Positions 1 through 7,773 are shown, numbered from the stretch's first letter. The stretch is 13,501 nt of DNA from Bacteroidales bacterium (GCA_004557185.1 SFEP01000060.1:1-13501), one strand, 5' to 3'. The notes: generated by a model not told the origin, from the letters alone. Made by a program: numbers and translations.

Positions 1-36
1 GAATGCTTCGCTGTACTTCTGATTTTTACGACTCAT
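1..36 (-). CDS. Transposase OrfA N-terminus, IS3-like (cut by window edge)
   Basis: Reading the minus strand from 36 down to 1 gives an uninterrupted start MSRKNQKYSEAF that runs off the window. The Lys/Arg-rich opening followed by Y-S-E-x-F resembles the start of IS3-family OrfA and related helix-turn-helix transposase subunits (pattern K-x-Y-S-x-E-F-K). Only 12 codons are visible, so the family call rests on this short motif and on the possible element end about 60 bp upstream. It could be another small DNA-binding protein. The gene points away from the six-gene block. Confidence 0.45.
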   Translation of the reverse strand, partial: MSRKNQKYSEAF

Positions 37-98
37 TTAGTAAGTTGTTTGGGTTATTAATGGATACTAAATGTGTCTACCTATATCAGTATAAGACA
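1..98 (-). mobile_element. Probable end of an IS3-like insertion sequence (partial)
   Basis: Upstream of the truncated transposase start, the minus strand reads TGTCTTATACTGATATAGG beginning at position 98. IS3-family ends usually begin TG, and the 60-bp distance to the OrfA start is typical. The stretch also contains TGTCT and AGACA as a short inverted pair. The other end and any target duplication lie outside the window, so the exact boundary is a guess. Confidence 0.35.
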
Positions 99-132
99 GT
101 TTTTTGCGGGGCCGCTGAGGAGTAAAACGGGG

Positions 133-200
133 TGCTACGTAAAAAATATCACGTCGTACGTAAAAAATATCACGTCGTACGTAAAAATTTTTACGTAGCA
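133..200. repeat. 68-bp structured intergenic repeat, left copy
   Basis: The element has 13-bp perfect terminal inverted repeats, TGCTACGTAAAAA at 133-145 and TTTTTACGTAGCA at 188-200. Inside are two identical 21-bp units (136-156 and 157-177), each starting TACGTAAAAAAT and ending CACGTCG. A perfect 20-bp palindrome, TACGTAAAAA/TTTTTACGTA, follows at 178-197. The other copy at 13416-13483 is the same length and orientation. The form suggests a dispersed palindromic repeat (REP/MITE-like), and a long A/T hairpin could also stop transcription. The 21-bp period is two helical turns, which would suit protein binding; that is inference. Confidence 0.85.
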
Positions 201-514
201 ACTATATGGAGCAAGCCCTCACCCCGTCAGAACTTGCTGCCGCCCTGGTGAAAACTGGGGGCGTGTAGGCCATGATAACCGCGAGAGCGGGTGGCTTCAG
301 GCGCTGGAAAACGTGTCAGAGTCTCGATAAGAAAAAGCATTTACCACTTTTTTCTTGAAAAATGGAATCTGTATATTTTGAAAATCGTTACATTTGCAAC
401 GTGAAGCATGGAACTGAGCCACACTGACACGGAACTTTTGCCAGCAGGGTTTGATGCAGAACTTCATGCTATTCTTACAGGATCTTTTTATTCATTTTCT
501 AATAACATTCTATT
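201..514 (+). other. Non-coding leader region before the six-gene block
   Basis: I see no convincing gene here. A 20-codon ORF at 206-268 has no recognisable relatives. A small stem-loop CCGC-GAGA-GCGG at 279-290 has a GNRA-type loop and is flanked by GCCA (269-272) and TGGC (292-295), which can also pair. An AT hairpin follows: AAGAAAAAG at 329-337 against CTTTTTTCTT at 347-356 with one bulge. A promoter-like box lies at 389-396. The region is more AT-rich than the genes beyond it. Confidence 0.55.
389..396 (+). promoter_or_regulatory. Possible Bacteroidetes -7 box for the six-gene block
   Basis: TACATTTG matches the Bacteroidetes -7 consensus TAnnTTTG exactly. No good TTG lies 19-21 bp upstream; the nearest, at 355-357, is 31 bp away, so the -33 element is weak or absent. 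Transcription from here would give a leader of about 110 nt before the ATG at 515. It is the only such match I found upstream of the block. Confidence 0.4.
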
Positions 515-1174
515 ATGAAGAAACTGTTTGCAATCGTAGCTTTCATGCTCCCCGTAGCATTGATGGCTCAGGAAGAAAAGCCCGAAGCTGCTTCCGTTCC
601 CGCTTCTGAAACCGCCGTACAGGTGGCTGCCGAACTCTCGAAGTATGGCTACGCCCATGGCGACGCCCTCTCCCTCATTCAGGCTGCACGCATGGCTAAG
701 CAGGCTGGTATGACCCAGGAGGCTCGTGAGAAAGCCGAAACCCAGGGCGGACAGGCCGACCAGGGCGCGAAGAGCGGCAAGGTGTGCCTTGACCCCGCAC
801 AGCTGCTGGCCGATGCCAAGGAACTCGCCAAGAACGACGGTGTGCTCAACGCCCTCATTGATCAGGTGAAGAACAACGTACGCGGCGCCGTAGGCGGCCC
901 GAAGTATGCAGTGAGCAGCGTTAATGCACATGGTACTGACGTGTATCGTGTGAACTTCCGCGCTGGCGAAACGGGTATCGTGACTGTGGTTGGCGATGGC
1001 GACACTGACCTCGATCTCTACGTGTACGACCAGAACGGCAACCTCATTGACAAGGATGTTGACTACACCGATAACTGCGTGTGCACTTTCGTGCCCCGCT
1101 GGACCGGTCTGTTCGTCATCAAAATCGTGAACCGCGGTTCCGTTTACAACAGATACGTGCTCCGCACCAACTAA
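515..1174 (+). CDS. Exported protein with C-terminal PPC-like beta domain
   Basis: This 219-residue protein starts with a clear signal peptide (MKKLFAIVAFMLPVALMA, cleavage before Gln19-Glu20). It should therefore be periplasmic or surface-located. Residues about 30-125 are Ala/Lys/Gln-rich and probably helical, with C91 as an isolated cysteine. Residues about 130-219 look like a bacterial pre-peptidase C-terminal (PPC) beta-sandwich: a Y-x-V-x-F strand, an acidic run with D161, D163, D165 and D167 leading into DLYVYDQNGN, then a final strand near IVNRG. The acidic run could bind calcium. C188 and C190 sit close together. No peptidase or other catalytic domain is present, so a ligand-binding or adaptor role is likely. 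It is the first gene of the block, 14 nt before the RyR gene. The domain call is by pattern and fairly firm; the function is unknown. Confidence 0.8.
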   Translation: MKKLFAIVAFMLPVALMAQEEKPEAASVPASETAVQVAAELSKYGYAHGDALSLIQAARMAKQAGMTQEAREKAETQGGQADQGAKSGKVCLDPAQLLADAKELAKNDGVLNALIDQVKNNVRGAVGGPKYAVSSVNAHGTDVYRVNFRAGETGIVTVVGDGDTDLDLYVYDQNGNLIDKDVDYTDNCVCTFVPRWTGLFVIKIVNRGSVYNRYVLRTN

Positions 1175-1188
1175 TACACTGACACTTC

Positions 1189-2643
1189 ATGCTTGTCATA
1201 AGCAAGTATCCCCATGATGCATCACTGGCGGCCCGTGCCCGGGTTGCCGGTGATGTGGTTTTTAAGGAGAGCGACGACGCCGCGGCACTGCAACGCCTGT
1301 ATGCTGAGGCCGCCGCTGTCCAGCCGCCCGAGGGCGCCGCTCCACATGCCGCTGCCCCCTGCTGCCTGCTGCTGCAGAGCGCGGCACTGGTGCATCACAT
1401 ACAAACGCAAGGCCTGCCAGAGCAGGTGACGCGCGCCTTCGATGTGGTGGCACTCACGCCCTACGACCTGCTGGCCATGCAGCTGCTCGTGCCGCTACAG
1501 GGCGCCACGTGGACCTGCACACCCCTCGACCGCGAACCCATCAGTCGCGACAGCGAGACGACGGTGCACCTCGTGCTGCTGGGCTTCGGGCACATGGCAC
1601 AGGCGCTGGCACTGCATGCGGCGCTGGTGGCGCATTATCCCAACTACTGCCGCGACAACCGGCTGCGCACACGCATCACCGTGATAGGCGACGACGTGGC
1701 GGCGGAGCGCGATGCCTTTGTGCAGCGCTACGAGCCCCTCTTTGAGCACGCTTGGCACCGCACCCTGCACCTGCACGACGCACAGCCTACGCTCACCCTG
1801 CACAAGCCCCGCTATGAGGGGCAGCGCAAGGACTTTGTCGACGTGGAGTGGGAGTTTGTGCACGCCAACCTGCAGCACGATGTGGTGAGGCGCAAACTCG
1901 GCGAGTGGGCACGCTCGCCCCGACAACTCCTGACGCTCGCCCTATGCAGCGACCAGACAGCGCTCAACACCGAGGCGGCCTGGGCCTTGCCACGCGAGGT
2001 GTGGGAGCACCGCATACCCGTGCTGTGCTATACCCACGACAGCACCCTGCCACAACTGGCCATTGACAACGGCGCCTGCCCCACACTCCGCCCCTTCGGC
2101 TTGCCCGACTGCAACCCCGCCGTGCTCCCGCCGCTGCTACGCATGGCACAGTGCGTGAACTACGTCTACGACCATTGCTTCAGTCTGCCCCAGGACGCCC
2201 CCATCACCGCGCCCGCCATCATCGACACCGCGCGGCTGCAGCCCCTGTGGCACGCCTTGCAGAGCGTCACGAAGCAATATTCCAACCTCTACCACGCCAT
2301 GACGCTTCAAAGCAAGTTGCACTCCGTGGGGCACGATACGGCCGGCGCTGACGACTACTTGGCTCTCTCGGCCGACGAGATTGCCGTGCTCACCGAAGTG
2401 GAGCATAACCGCTGGAGCGTGGAGGAACTCATTTTGGGCTACCGTCCGCCCACCGACGAGGAAATGGCGCGCGTGGAGGCCGACATCACTCTGAAACGCG
2501 CCCTGCGAAAGCAAATGGTGCACTACGACCTGCGCGCCTTCGACGACCTTCGACGCGATGCCACGGGCAAGAATGTGCAGGTGTACGACCAGGCACTCGT
2601 GCAGGGCATGCCCCTTATTCTACGTACATGTACTACCAACTGA
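1189..2643 (+). CDS. Rossmann-like (TrkA-N type) and RyR domain protein
   Basis: This 484-residue protein has no signal peptide or membrane segment, so it should be cytosolic. Residues 126-170 form a Rossmann-type nucleotide-binding segment: a hydrophobic strand VHLVLLGFGHMA with the Gly pattern at G132 and G134, then a second strand TRITVIGDD, as in TrkA-N/RCK folds. Near the C-terminus, VEHNRWSVEELILGYRPP (404-421) is the hallmark of the RyR domain first defined in ryanodine receptors; bacterial versions usually carry H-x-R-W followed by a G-[WY] pair. The domain probably continues to about 470. The middle (170-390) is likely alpha/beta but I cannot name it. The protein overlaps the next gene by 16 nt, implying coupled translation with the FHA-protease. 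By domain type it is the likely sensor of a nucleotide or small ligand; this is inference. Confidence 0.82.
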   Translation: MLVISKYPHDASLAARARVAGDVVFKESDDAAALQRLYAEAAAVQPPEGAAPHAAAPCCLLLQSAALVHHIQTQGLPEQVTRAFDVVALTPYDLLAMQLLVPLQGATWTCTPLDREPISRDSETTVHLVLLGFGHMAQALALHAALVAHYPNYCRDNRLRTRITVIGDDVAAERDAFVQRYEPLFEHAWHRTLHLHDAQPTLTLHKPRYEGQRKDFVDVEWEFVHANLQHDVVRRKLGEWARSPRQLLTLALCSDQTALNTEAAWALPREVWEHRIPVLCYTHDSTLPQLAIDNGACPTLRPFGLPDCNPAVLPPLLRMAQCVNYVYDHCFSLPQDAPITAPAIIDTARLQPLWHALQSVTKQYSNLYHAMTLQSKLHSVGHDTAGADDYLALSADEIAVLTEVEHNRWSVEELILGYRPPTDEEMARVEADITLKRALRKQMVHYDLRAFDDLRRDATGKNVQVYDQALVQGMPLILRTCTTN

Positions 2644-4007
2644 AACCACAAACTGGCCGGGCGCGCCACGACCGCAGTGTGCTCTGTGCCAGCCGCACCC
2701 TTGACATAGGGCAAACGCCCTCGTGCACGCTGCCACTGCCCGACGATGCCGCGCACGAGCCTGCCCTCTTTGCCAGCATCGTGCCGCTGGAGTCGGGCCA
2801 GGGATGGTGCATCGTGCGCCGATGCGATTGGGCCGACATACGCCTCGACGGCGAACAGCTCGGCATAACGGCACCCTTGAAGCACGGGCAGACGCTGGCC
2901 TTTGGAACACCCGCCGGCGAGCGCAGCTTTGCCTTCAGCGTGCACCACGACGGCACCTACGACGAGGCCCAGGGCATCGTGACACGTAGCCTGCCCACAC
3001 ACCGCAGTGCCTGGTGGGCTGCCGCGCTGGCCTTGGTAGCCACGGGCGTGTCGCTCTGGGTGTGGCTGGCAGGGCGCGGCACCGACGACAGTATGGCGGG
3101 CTACGATTTCGACCAATATGCCCCCTCCATTTACCACATACAAGCCGACTCCGTCTATCTGATGCGCGACACCGTGGTAGGCGGACGGCGCCAGAGCCTT
3201 GTGGTGAGGGCGGCCGAACTTGACGCGCCCACGGCCGGCACGTGCTTCCTCACCGACGACGGCCTCTTTGTCACAGCCCGGCACTGCGTGGAGCCGTGGA
3301 TTACCGACGAGGAGTGGGACGGCGTGGCGCTCAACGCCCAGCTGTCGCCTGCCGTGCGCATGGCAGTGGAGGCCGAAACGGCCAACATGCTGGCTGGCAC
3401 CGATGTGATGCACGTCAGGGCGCACTGCGTGGTGAGCCGTGGCATGGAGCGCTATGAATTTTACTCCACCGACTTCATCATCAATCGCCGGCGCGACCAG
3501 ATAGTGTGCCTTGGCACTGACCGCCATCCCCTGTACTGGCGCAACATCTTCCCCGTAGCCACCCGCCGCGACATGGAACTGGGCGACATGGCCTATGTGG
3601 CCTCGCCAGGGCTGCGCGGCACCATCACGCTGGCCCGACTCGACGACCTGCGAGCTTTCGACAGGCAGCCCGACAAACGCATCGCCGTGCTGGGCTATCC
3701 CGTGAGCGATGCAGGTACGGCCGACTATATTTCGCACGTCTACGGCAACAGCCAGCATCTCACCTACACCCCCGACAGTAGCGCACTCGACGCTTGCATC
3801 GCCATGTCGGCCGCTATCAACAAGGGAAACTCCGGCGGCCCCGTGATGGCCCGTGTGGGCAAACGCATGATGGCCGTGGGCATCGTGTCGAAGGGCGATG
3901 CAAGTGCCACGCAAGGCACCTTCTGGGCCGTGCCTGCCAGCGAGGTGAGCGAACTGCATGCCCGAGGCGACAGTCTGCCCGTGGAGCAGGTGCGCTTCAG
4001 GCGTTGA
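2628..4007 (+). CDS. Degenerate FHA domain, membrane segment and trypsin-like protease
   Basis: The 459-residue protein has three parts. Residues 1-108 resemble an FHA domain: an LDIGQ strand near 25, later strands, and a closing DGEQL...LKHGQTLAFG. The usual Gly-Arg is Gly-Gln and the Ser-x-x-His motif is missing, so phosphothreonine binding is doubtful. Residues 128-149 (WWAAALALVATGVSLWVWLA) are one membrane helix. Residues 200-440 form an S1/HtrA-like serine protease with His219 in VTARHC, Asp320 in GDMAYV as the probable acid, and Ser402 in GNSGGPV. An N-terminus-inside topology would place the protease in the periplasm and the FHA-like part in the cytosol. There is no PDZ domain. The ATG overlaps the end of the RyR gene and lies within a GTACATGTAC palindrome (2624-2633). 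Protease identity is firm; the FHA call is moderate. Confidence 0.88.
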   Translation: MYYQLKPQTGRARHDRSVLCASRTLDIGQTPSCTLPLPDDAAHEPALFASIVPLESGQGWCIVRRCDWADIRLDGEQLGITAPLKHGQTLAFGTPAGERSFAFSVHHDGTYDEAQGIVTRSLPTHRSAWWAAALALVATGVSLWVWLAGRGTDDSMAGYDFDQYAPSIYHIQADSVYLMRDTVVGGRRQSLVVRAAELDAPTAGTCFLTDDGLFVTARHCVEPWITDEEWDGVALNAQLSPAVRMAVEAETANMLAGTDVMHVRAHCVVSRGMERYEFYSTDFIINRRRDQIVCLGTDRHPLYWRNIFPVATRRDMELGDMAYVASPGLRGTITLARLDDLRAFDRQPDKRIAVLGYPVSDAGTADYISHVYGNSQHLTYTPDSSALDACIAMSAAINKGNSGGPVMARVGKRMMAVGIVSKGDASATQGTFWAVPASEVSELHARGDSLPVEQVRFRR

Positions 4008-4115
4008 ACAACCGCTGCTTGTGTAGTGCTGCGCACGCCGCCACTTGTGCGCTCAGCATCATCGAACACACCTTATTATATATATACCACCATCCATTTT
4101 CCTTCTCCTTACACC

Positions 4116-5291
4116 ATGAAAGTCATGCTTCACGACATAGCAGGCTACCTGACCGAGCACGCCGCCTGGCAGTGGCTGGAAACCTGCACGCGGCCCGACG
4201 TGCTGCCACGCTTGGCCGGCCTCTCGCCCGACCAGGTGGAGGTGCGCCGCAGCGACTTCGTGCTGCCAACACAAGCGCAGCAGCAGCCTCGCAGTGCGGC
4301 CTTTCTTGCCCCCGAGTGTGCCGCCGACGCCAAGTTGAGCTGCAGCGCCGCAGCCTGCATGTGGACGCTCGGAGCACTCACCTTCTACGCCCTGATGGGA
4401 GTGGATGTGCTGGAAGGACGAGGCGGTGCCACGCAGACCGCCGACACCCCCGTGCCCCGCTTAGGCAGCACCCATGCCAGCGCCGAACTGGCGAGCCTGC
4501 TGCACCAATGCCTGCACTACGACCCAGCGCAGCGACCCGATGCCGAGCATGTGCACCGGCTGGCAGAGGCCGCCCTCAAGCACCGGCCGCAACCCGCCGC
4601 CCGCATCAGTGCTCCCGCCGGCCGTAGCCTGGCCACCTCGTTGCGCGAGCTCTGGCCCGAAAGCATGCAGCCCCTGCTCTGCCTCCTGCTGCTGTGTTGC
4701 TTGGGCGGACAGTTGCACGCCCAGCAGTCGCAACCTACGGCCGAAATGCAGCAACTGGTGCAGCGTTGCCAGGCCCTCAGGCAGCATCAGGCCAAGGCCA
4801 AGGTGACGCAGCAGTTCAACCTTGACACCAAATGGACCCTCATGGACGAAATCGCCATCGACCGCAAGGGGGAGTGCACGGTGAACGACCCCGTCAGCAC
4901 CTTCGGCTTCAACGATATGGGCTTCCGCATTGCCAAATATCACGGCGGCGTGACCAATATGGGCGGACGTTTCCGCAACGGGCAGGACCGCCGCTACCAT
5001 TACTCGCTCATTGAGGTGACGGCCAAGCGCGGCGCCACCATAGGCTACGACATTACTGGCCGCGAGGGAGCGCAGCAGTTTGCCATCGTGCCCTACGATG
5101 CCAATGCACCCTACGATGCTACCCTCACGCTGCAAGGCAGCCCCTGCGCCAAGGCCACGGTGAAACAAGGCGTGTGCTACCTCACCATGACGCAACCCGT
5201 GAAGCCTACCGACGTGCTGCACCTCACCATTCACAACAAGGGCGCGCAGCACAAAGCCTTTATCATTGTCAATTACAATCCATGGAAGTAA
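4116..5291 (+). CDS. Kinase C-lobe-like pseudokinase, membrane anchor, PPC-like domain
   Basis: Residues 1-155 resemble only the C-lobe of a Ser/Thr kinase. There is an APE motif in FLAPE (63-67), a W-x-LG segment (83-86) and a textbook final helix, LLHQCLHYDPAQRPDAEHV (128-146). No N-lobe, glycine loop or catalytic lysine exists. The catalytic loop seems to be replaced by LAGLSPDQVEV and the metal-binding DFG by SDFVLP, so no kinase activity is expected. Residues 184-203 are very hydrophobic and end in LHAQ, like a signal peptide or anchor. Residues 205-391 are predicted outside the membrane and end in a beta-rich part with IHNKG, similar to IVNRG in the first gene of the block. I chose ATG 4116 (391 residues) over in-frame ATG 4026 because the extra 30 codons cross an AT-rich, TATA-like patch and encode nothing kinase-like. 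The gap to the protease gene is 108 nt. It is possibly a receptor half that partners the FHA-like protein. Confidence 0.72.
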   Translation: MKVMLHDIAGYLTEHAAWQWLETCTRPDVLPRLAGLSPDQVEVRRSDFVLPTQAQQQPRSAAFLAPECAADAKLSCSAAACMWTLGALTFYALMGVDVLEGRGGATQTADTPVPRLGSTHASAELASLLHQCLHYDPAQRPDAEHVHRLAEAALKHRPQPAARISAPAGRSLATSLRELWPESMQPLLCLLLLCCLGGQLHAQQSQPTAEMQQLVQRCQALRQHQAKAKVTQQFNLDTKWTLMDEIAIDRKGECTVNDPVSTFGFNDMGFRIAKYHGGVTNMGGRFRNGQDRRYHYSLIEVTAKRGATIGYDITGREGAQQFAIVPYDANAPYDATLTLQGSPCAKATVKQGVCYLTMTQPVKPTDVLHLTIHNKGAQHKAFIIVNYNPWK

Positions 5292-5376
5292 GCCGCCCTG
5301 CAGCGTCAGCACCTGTCCCGTAGCCGGCACGTCTCCCTTCCGTTGTCTTCGTTCCGCACTTCTTTCTCCTTTCCCC

Positions 5377-7713
5377 ATGTGCATTCCCCACTTTCGCGCC
5401 ACCCTCTTCGCCCTCGCCGCGTGGCTGCTTGGTGCCGGTTCGGTGCAGGCCCAGCTTGAGGTGTTCCCCGAGGCCCTCTTTGAGCGCTACATGCAAGCCT
5501 TTGAGCAAAATGAACAACGGCAGTACGCTGAGGCCTACACCGCATTCAGCACCTTGCAGCGCGACGCTGCCGATGCCCTGCAGCGTGCAGGTCGCAACGC
5601 GGCCACTCTGCCCGACACCGACTTCCAGCTCGTGTGGTGGCCGCTGCACAAGAGTTGGGCCGAAACGGCCTATATGCTCGCCCTGCACGAAACCATGCAG
5701 CAGGCGGCCGACAGCATGCAGCGGGCACTCGAAGCACGGCAAGGCATGGAGGCTGCCTGGCGCGAAGCCTACGAGGCCGACCTTGCCAAACTGCGTGGCG
5801 GCATGGCCTACTTGCGTGCCGATTTCGCCACCGCCGAGCGCAGCTACCGCGCCGCTCTTGCCTTGAGTGAGGCCGATGCCGACATGACCTACGCCCTGCA
5901 TGGCGAACTGGCGCAGCTCTACTACCGCCAGGGCCGCTATGCCGACGCCTTGCGCCAACTCGACACGTTGCTCGCCTCGCCACGCTTCGATGGAGCGCAC
6001 TTGGTGCAGGCCACGGCCGATGTGCGGCGCACCGTCCTCTCGCAGCGTGCCTTGGTGCTGGCCCGTCTCGGTCGCTTTGCCGAGGCACTCGATGCCTTGC
6101 AACCCCTGGCCGACTACTACCGCCGCACGGGAAACACAAGAGCCTATGCCGAAACCTTGCGCAAGCAGGGAAAGGCGCTTGTGCTCCAACAGCAACACAC
6201 AGGGAAGCCCCAACCTGAAGCGGTGCGTTGCTACACACAGTATTTGGCCGCGGCCCGTAAGTGGACGATGGAGCATTTCACCCATCTGACCCCAGCCGAA
6301 CGCGAGCAATACTGGATGGCAGAGCGCCCCTTCGTCACTGATGCCTACGCCTTGGCGGCACAGGCTCCCTCCTTGCTCTACGACGTGGCGCTCTTCAGCA
6401 AGGCTCTGTTGCTGCAGCTGGGCCGCGCCTACGATGCCGCGCTCAGCACTGTAGAACGGAGAGCCGCGCTGACACCGCTGCAGACTCGTTGGACCGACGT
6501 GCAGCGCGCCCTGCCACCCCGCGCTGCAGCCGTGGAGTTCATCACCTACGAGAGGGCCGACACCACACGTCTGGCCGCCCTGGTGCTGGGCAAGCGCGGC
6601 GCCCCTCGTTTTGTTGACGTCATCGCGCTGCCACAGTTGCTTGCCACCGAGGTGGAGCGCGGCCTCAGCGTGCAGCAGGCCATGCTGGCCGTGGAGCACG
6701 ACAATGCGCCGAAGGACGCCCTATATGCTTGCGACACGCTGCGCACCCTGCTCTGGACGCCGGCCCTCGTGGAAGCCCTCAGCACATCCGACCACATCTA
6801 CTTCTCGCCCGACGGTCCGCTGCACCTGCTGGCTCTCGAATACCTCCTGCCGCCGGCGCTTGAGGGCAAAAGCCTCTATCGCCTTACCAGCACCCGCATG
6901 CTCACCCAGCCCCGCCGTCCCCTGAAGCGCGACAGCATGCTGCTCTGTGGCGGTGTGGACTATGAGAATGCCCTGCCGGGGAATGCTTCTGCGGGCAACG
7001 ACGCCTTGGCTTACAGCATCATGTCGGGTATCGGCATCCAACTCGCTCCCCTCGACGGTTCGTGGGCTGAGACCGACTCCATTCGTGCGGTGCGGGCCGC
7101 CCATGCCGACTGTCTGCTGCGTGCCGACAGCGTGACCGAGCAAACCCTGCGTGAGCGGATGGGAAACTACGGCATCGTGTTCCTTTCCACCCACGGCTTC
7201 TTTGCACAGGCCGATAAGGCCGGCGTCGAACTCACCCCTGCGGGGGCCGACCGCCAGTTGTCAGAGAGTTGCCTCTACCTGGCTGGCGCCAATGCCTCCA
7301 TGGCCAACCGCCGCTTCAATCCCTCCGCCCTCGACGGCATACTCTCGGCACGCGAAATCAGTGCTCTCCGTCTCGACGGCGTGCAGTTGGCTGTGCTCTC
7401 AGCCTGCCAAACGGGGTTGGGCTTCCTCACACCCGACGGCGTCTTCGGTTTGCAGCGCGGCCTCAAGGCTGCGGGTGTGCAGGCCATCGTGGCCAGTTTG
7501 TGGGAGGTCGACGACCACGCCACAGTGAACCTCATGACGGCGCTCTTTGCCGGCCTCGAGCGAGGTCTCACCCTGCGCCAAGCCTTTGCCGCCGCGCGCC
7601 TTGCTCTCAAGCACAAGGTGGAGCACCGCCGCTATTTCGATTTTGAATACACCGTCACCTTCGACCTTCCTCACTTCTACGACGCCTTTATCCTCATCGA
7701 CGCCCTTGAGTAA
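5377..7713 (+). CDS. Exported TPR-CHAT caspase-like protease
   Basis: This 778-residue protein starts with a signal peptide (residues 1-25, ending SVQA before Gln26). It is followed by TPR-type helical repeats; the clearest are around 141-163, 174-201 and 223-250, with the YxxxGxYxxA pattern as in LYYRQGRYADAL. The C-terminal CHAT domain (caspase HetF-associated with TPRs) runs from about 383 to 778. It has FSPDGPLHLLALEYLL at 476-491, catalytic His606 in LSTHGF, catalytic Cys677 in LSACQTGLG, and a SLWEVDD segment at 708-714. The dyad is intact, so activity is likely. CHAT proteases are clan CD cysteine peptidases, known for example as targets or effectors in CRISPR type III-E Craspase. Most that I know of are cytosolic, so the signal peptide is notable. 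Start 5377 was chosen over 5266 because it begins the signal peptide and removes overlap with the previous gene. Confidence 0.93.
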   Translation: MCIPHFRATLFALAAWLLGAGSVQAQLEVFPEALFERYMQAFEQNEQRQYAEAYTAFSTLQRDAADALQRAGRNAATLPDTDFQLVWWPLHKSWAETAYMLALHETMQQAADSMQRALEARQGMEAAWREAYEADLAKLRGGMAYLRADFATAERSYRAALALSEADADMTYALHGELAQLYYRQGRYADALRQLDTLLASPRFDGAHLVQATADVRRTVLSQRALVLARLGRFAEALDALQPLADYYRRTGNTRAYAETLRKQGKALVLQQQHTGKPQPEAVRCYTQYLAAARKWTMEHFTHLTPAEREQYWMAERPFVTDAYALAAQAPSLLYDVALFSKALLLQLGRAYDAALSTVERRAALTPLQTRWTDVQRALPPRAAAVEFITYERADTTRLAALVLGKRGAPRFVDVIALPQLLATEVERGLSVQQAMLAVEHDNAPKDALYACDTLRTLLWTPALVEALSTSDHIYFSPDGPLHLLALEYLLPPALEGKSLYRLTSTRMLTQPRRPLKRDSMLLCGGVDYENALPGNASAGNDALAYSIMSGIGIQLAPLDGSWAETDSIRAVRAAHADCLLRADSVTEQTLRERMGNYGIVFLSTHGFFAQADKAGVELTPAGADRQLSESCLYLAGANASMANRRFNPSALDGILSAREISALRLDGVQLAVLSACQTGLGFLTPDGVFGLQRGLKAAGVQAIVASLWEVDDHATVNLMTALFAGLERGLTLRQAFAAARLALKHKVEHRRYFDFEYTVTFDLPHFYDAFILIDALE

Positions 7714-7773
7714 ACGTCTCGCGGAGTGTCTGGGGGGAATTTTCAATCAATTCCTATAAACCTTCCTTTTGCT

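Noticed and set aside
133..200. Repeat units as a CRISPR array
   Set aside because: The 21-bp units are directly tandem with no unique spacers, and no cas genes are present.
206..268. Short ORF of 20 codons as a real gene
   Set aside because: It has no recognisable product and no ribosome-binding or promoter signal; it was kept only as an observation.
2624..2633. GTACATGTAC palindrome around the start codon of the FHA-protease gene as an operator
   Set aside because: It is ten bases inside a gene overlap with no promoter nearby, and chance is a sufficient explanation.
2523..3959. Long minus-strand open frame (478 codons) opposite the FHA-protease gene
   Set aside because: It is His/Gly/Val-rich with no recognisable motif and mirrors the codon bias of the plus-strand gene, whose protease motifs are clear.
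4461..5402. Minus-strand open frame (313 codons) opposite the pseudokinase gene
   Set aside because: Its low-complexity Gly/Leu/His composition fits a shadow frame, and it spans a gene boundary on the plus strand.
5269..6699. Long minus-strand open frame (476 codons) opposite the TPR-CHAT gene
   Set aside because: It has no domain pattern and is explained by the high GC at third positions of the real gene on the other strand.
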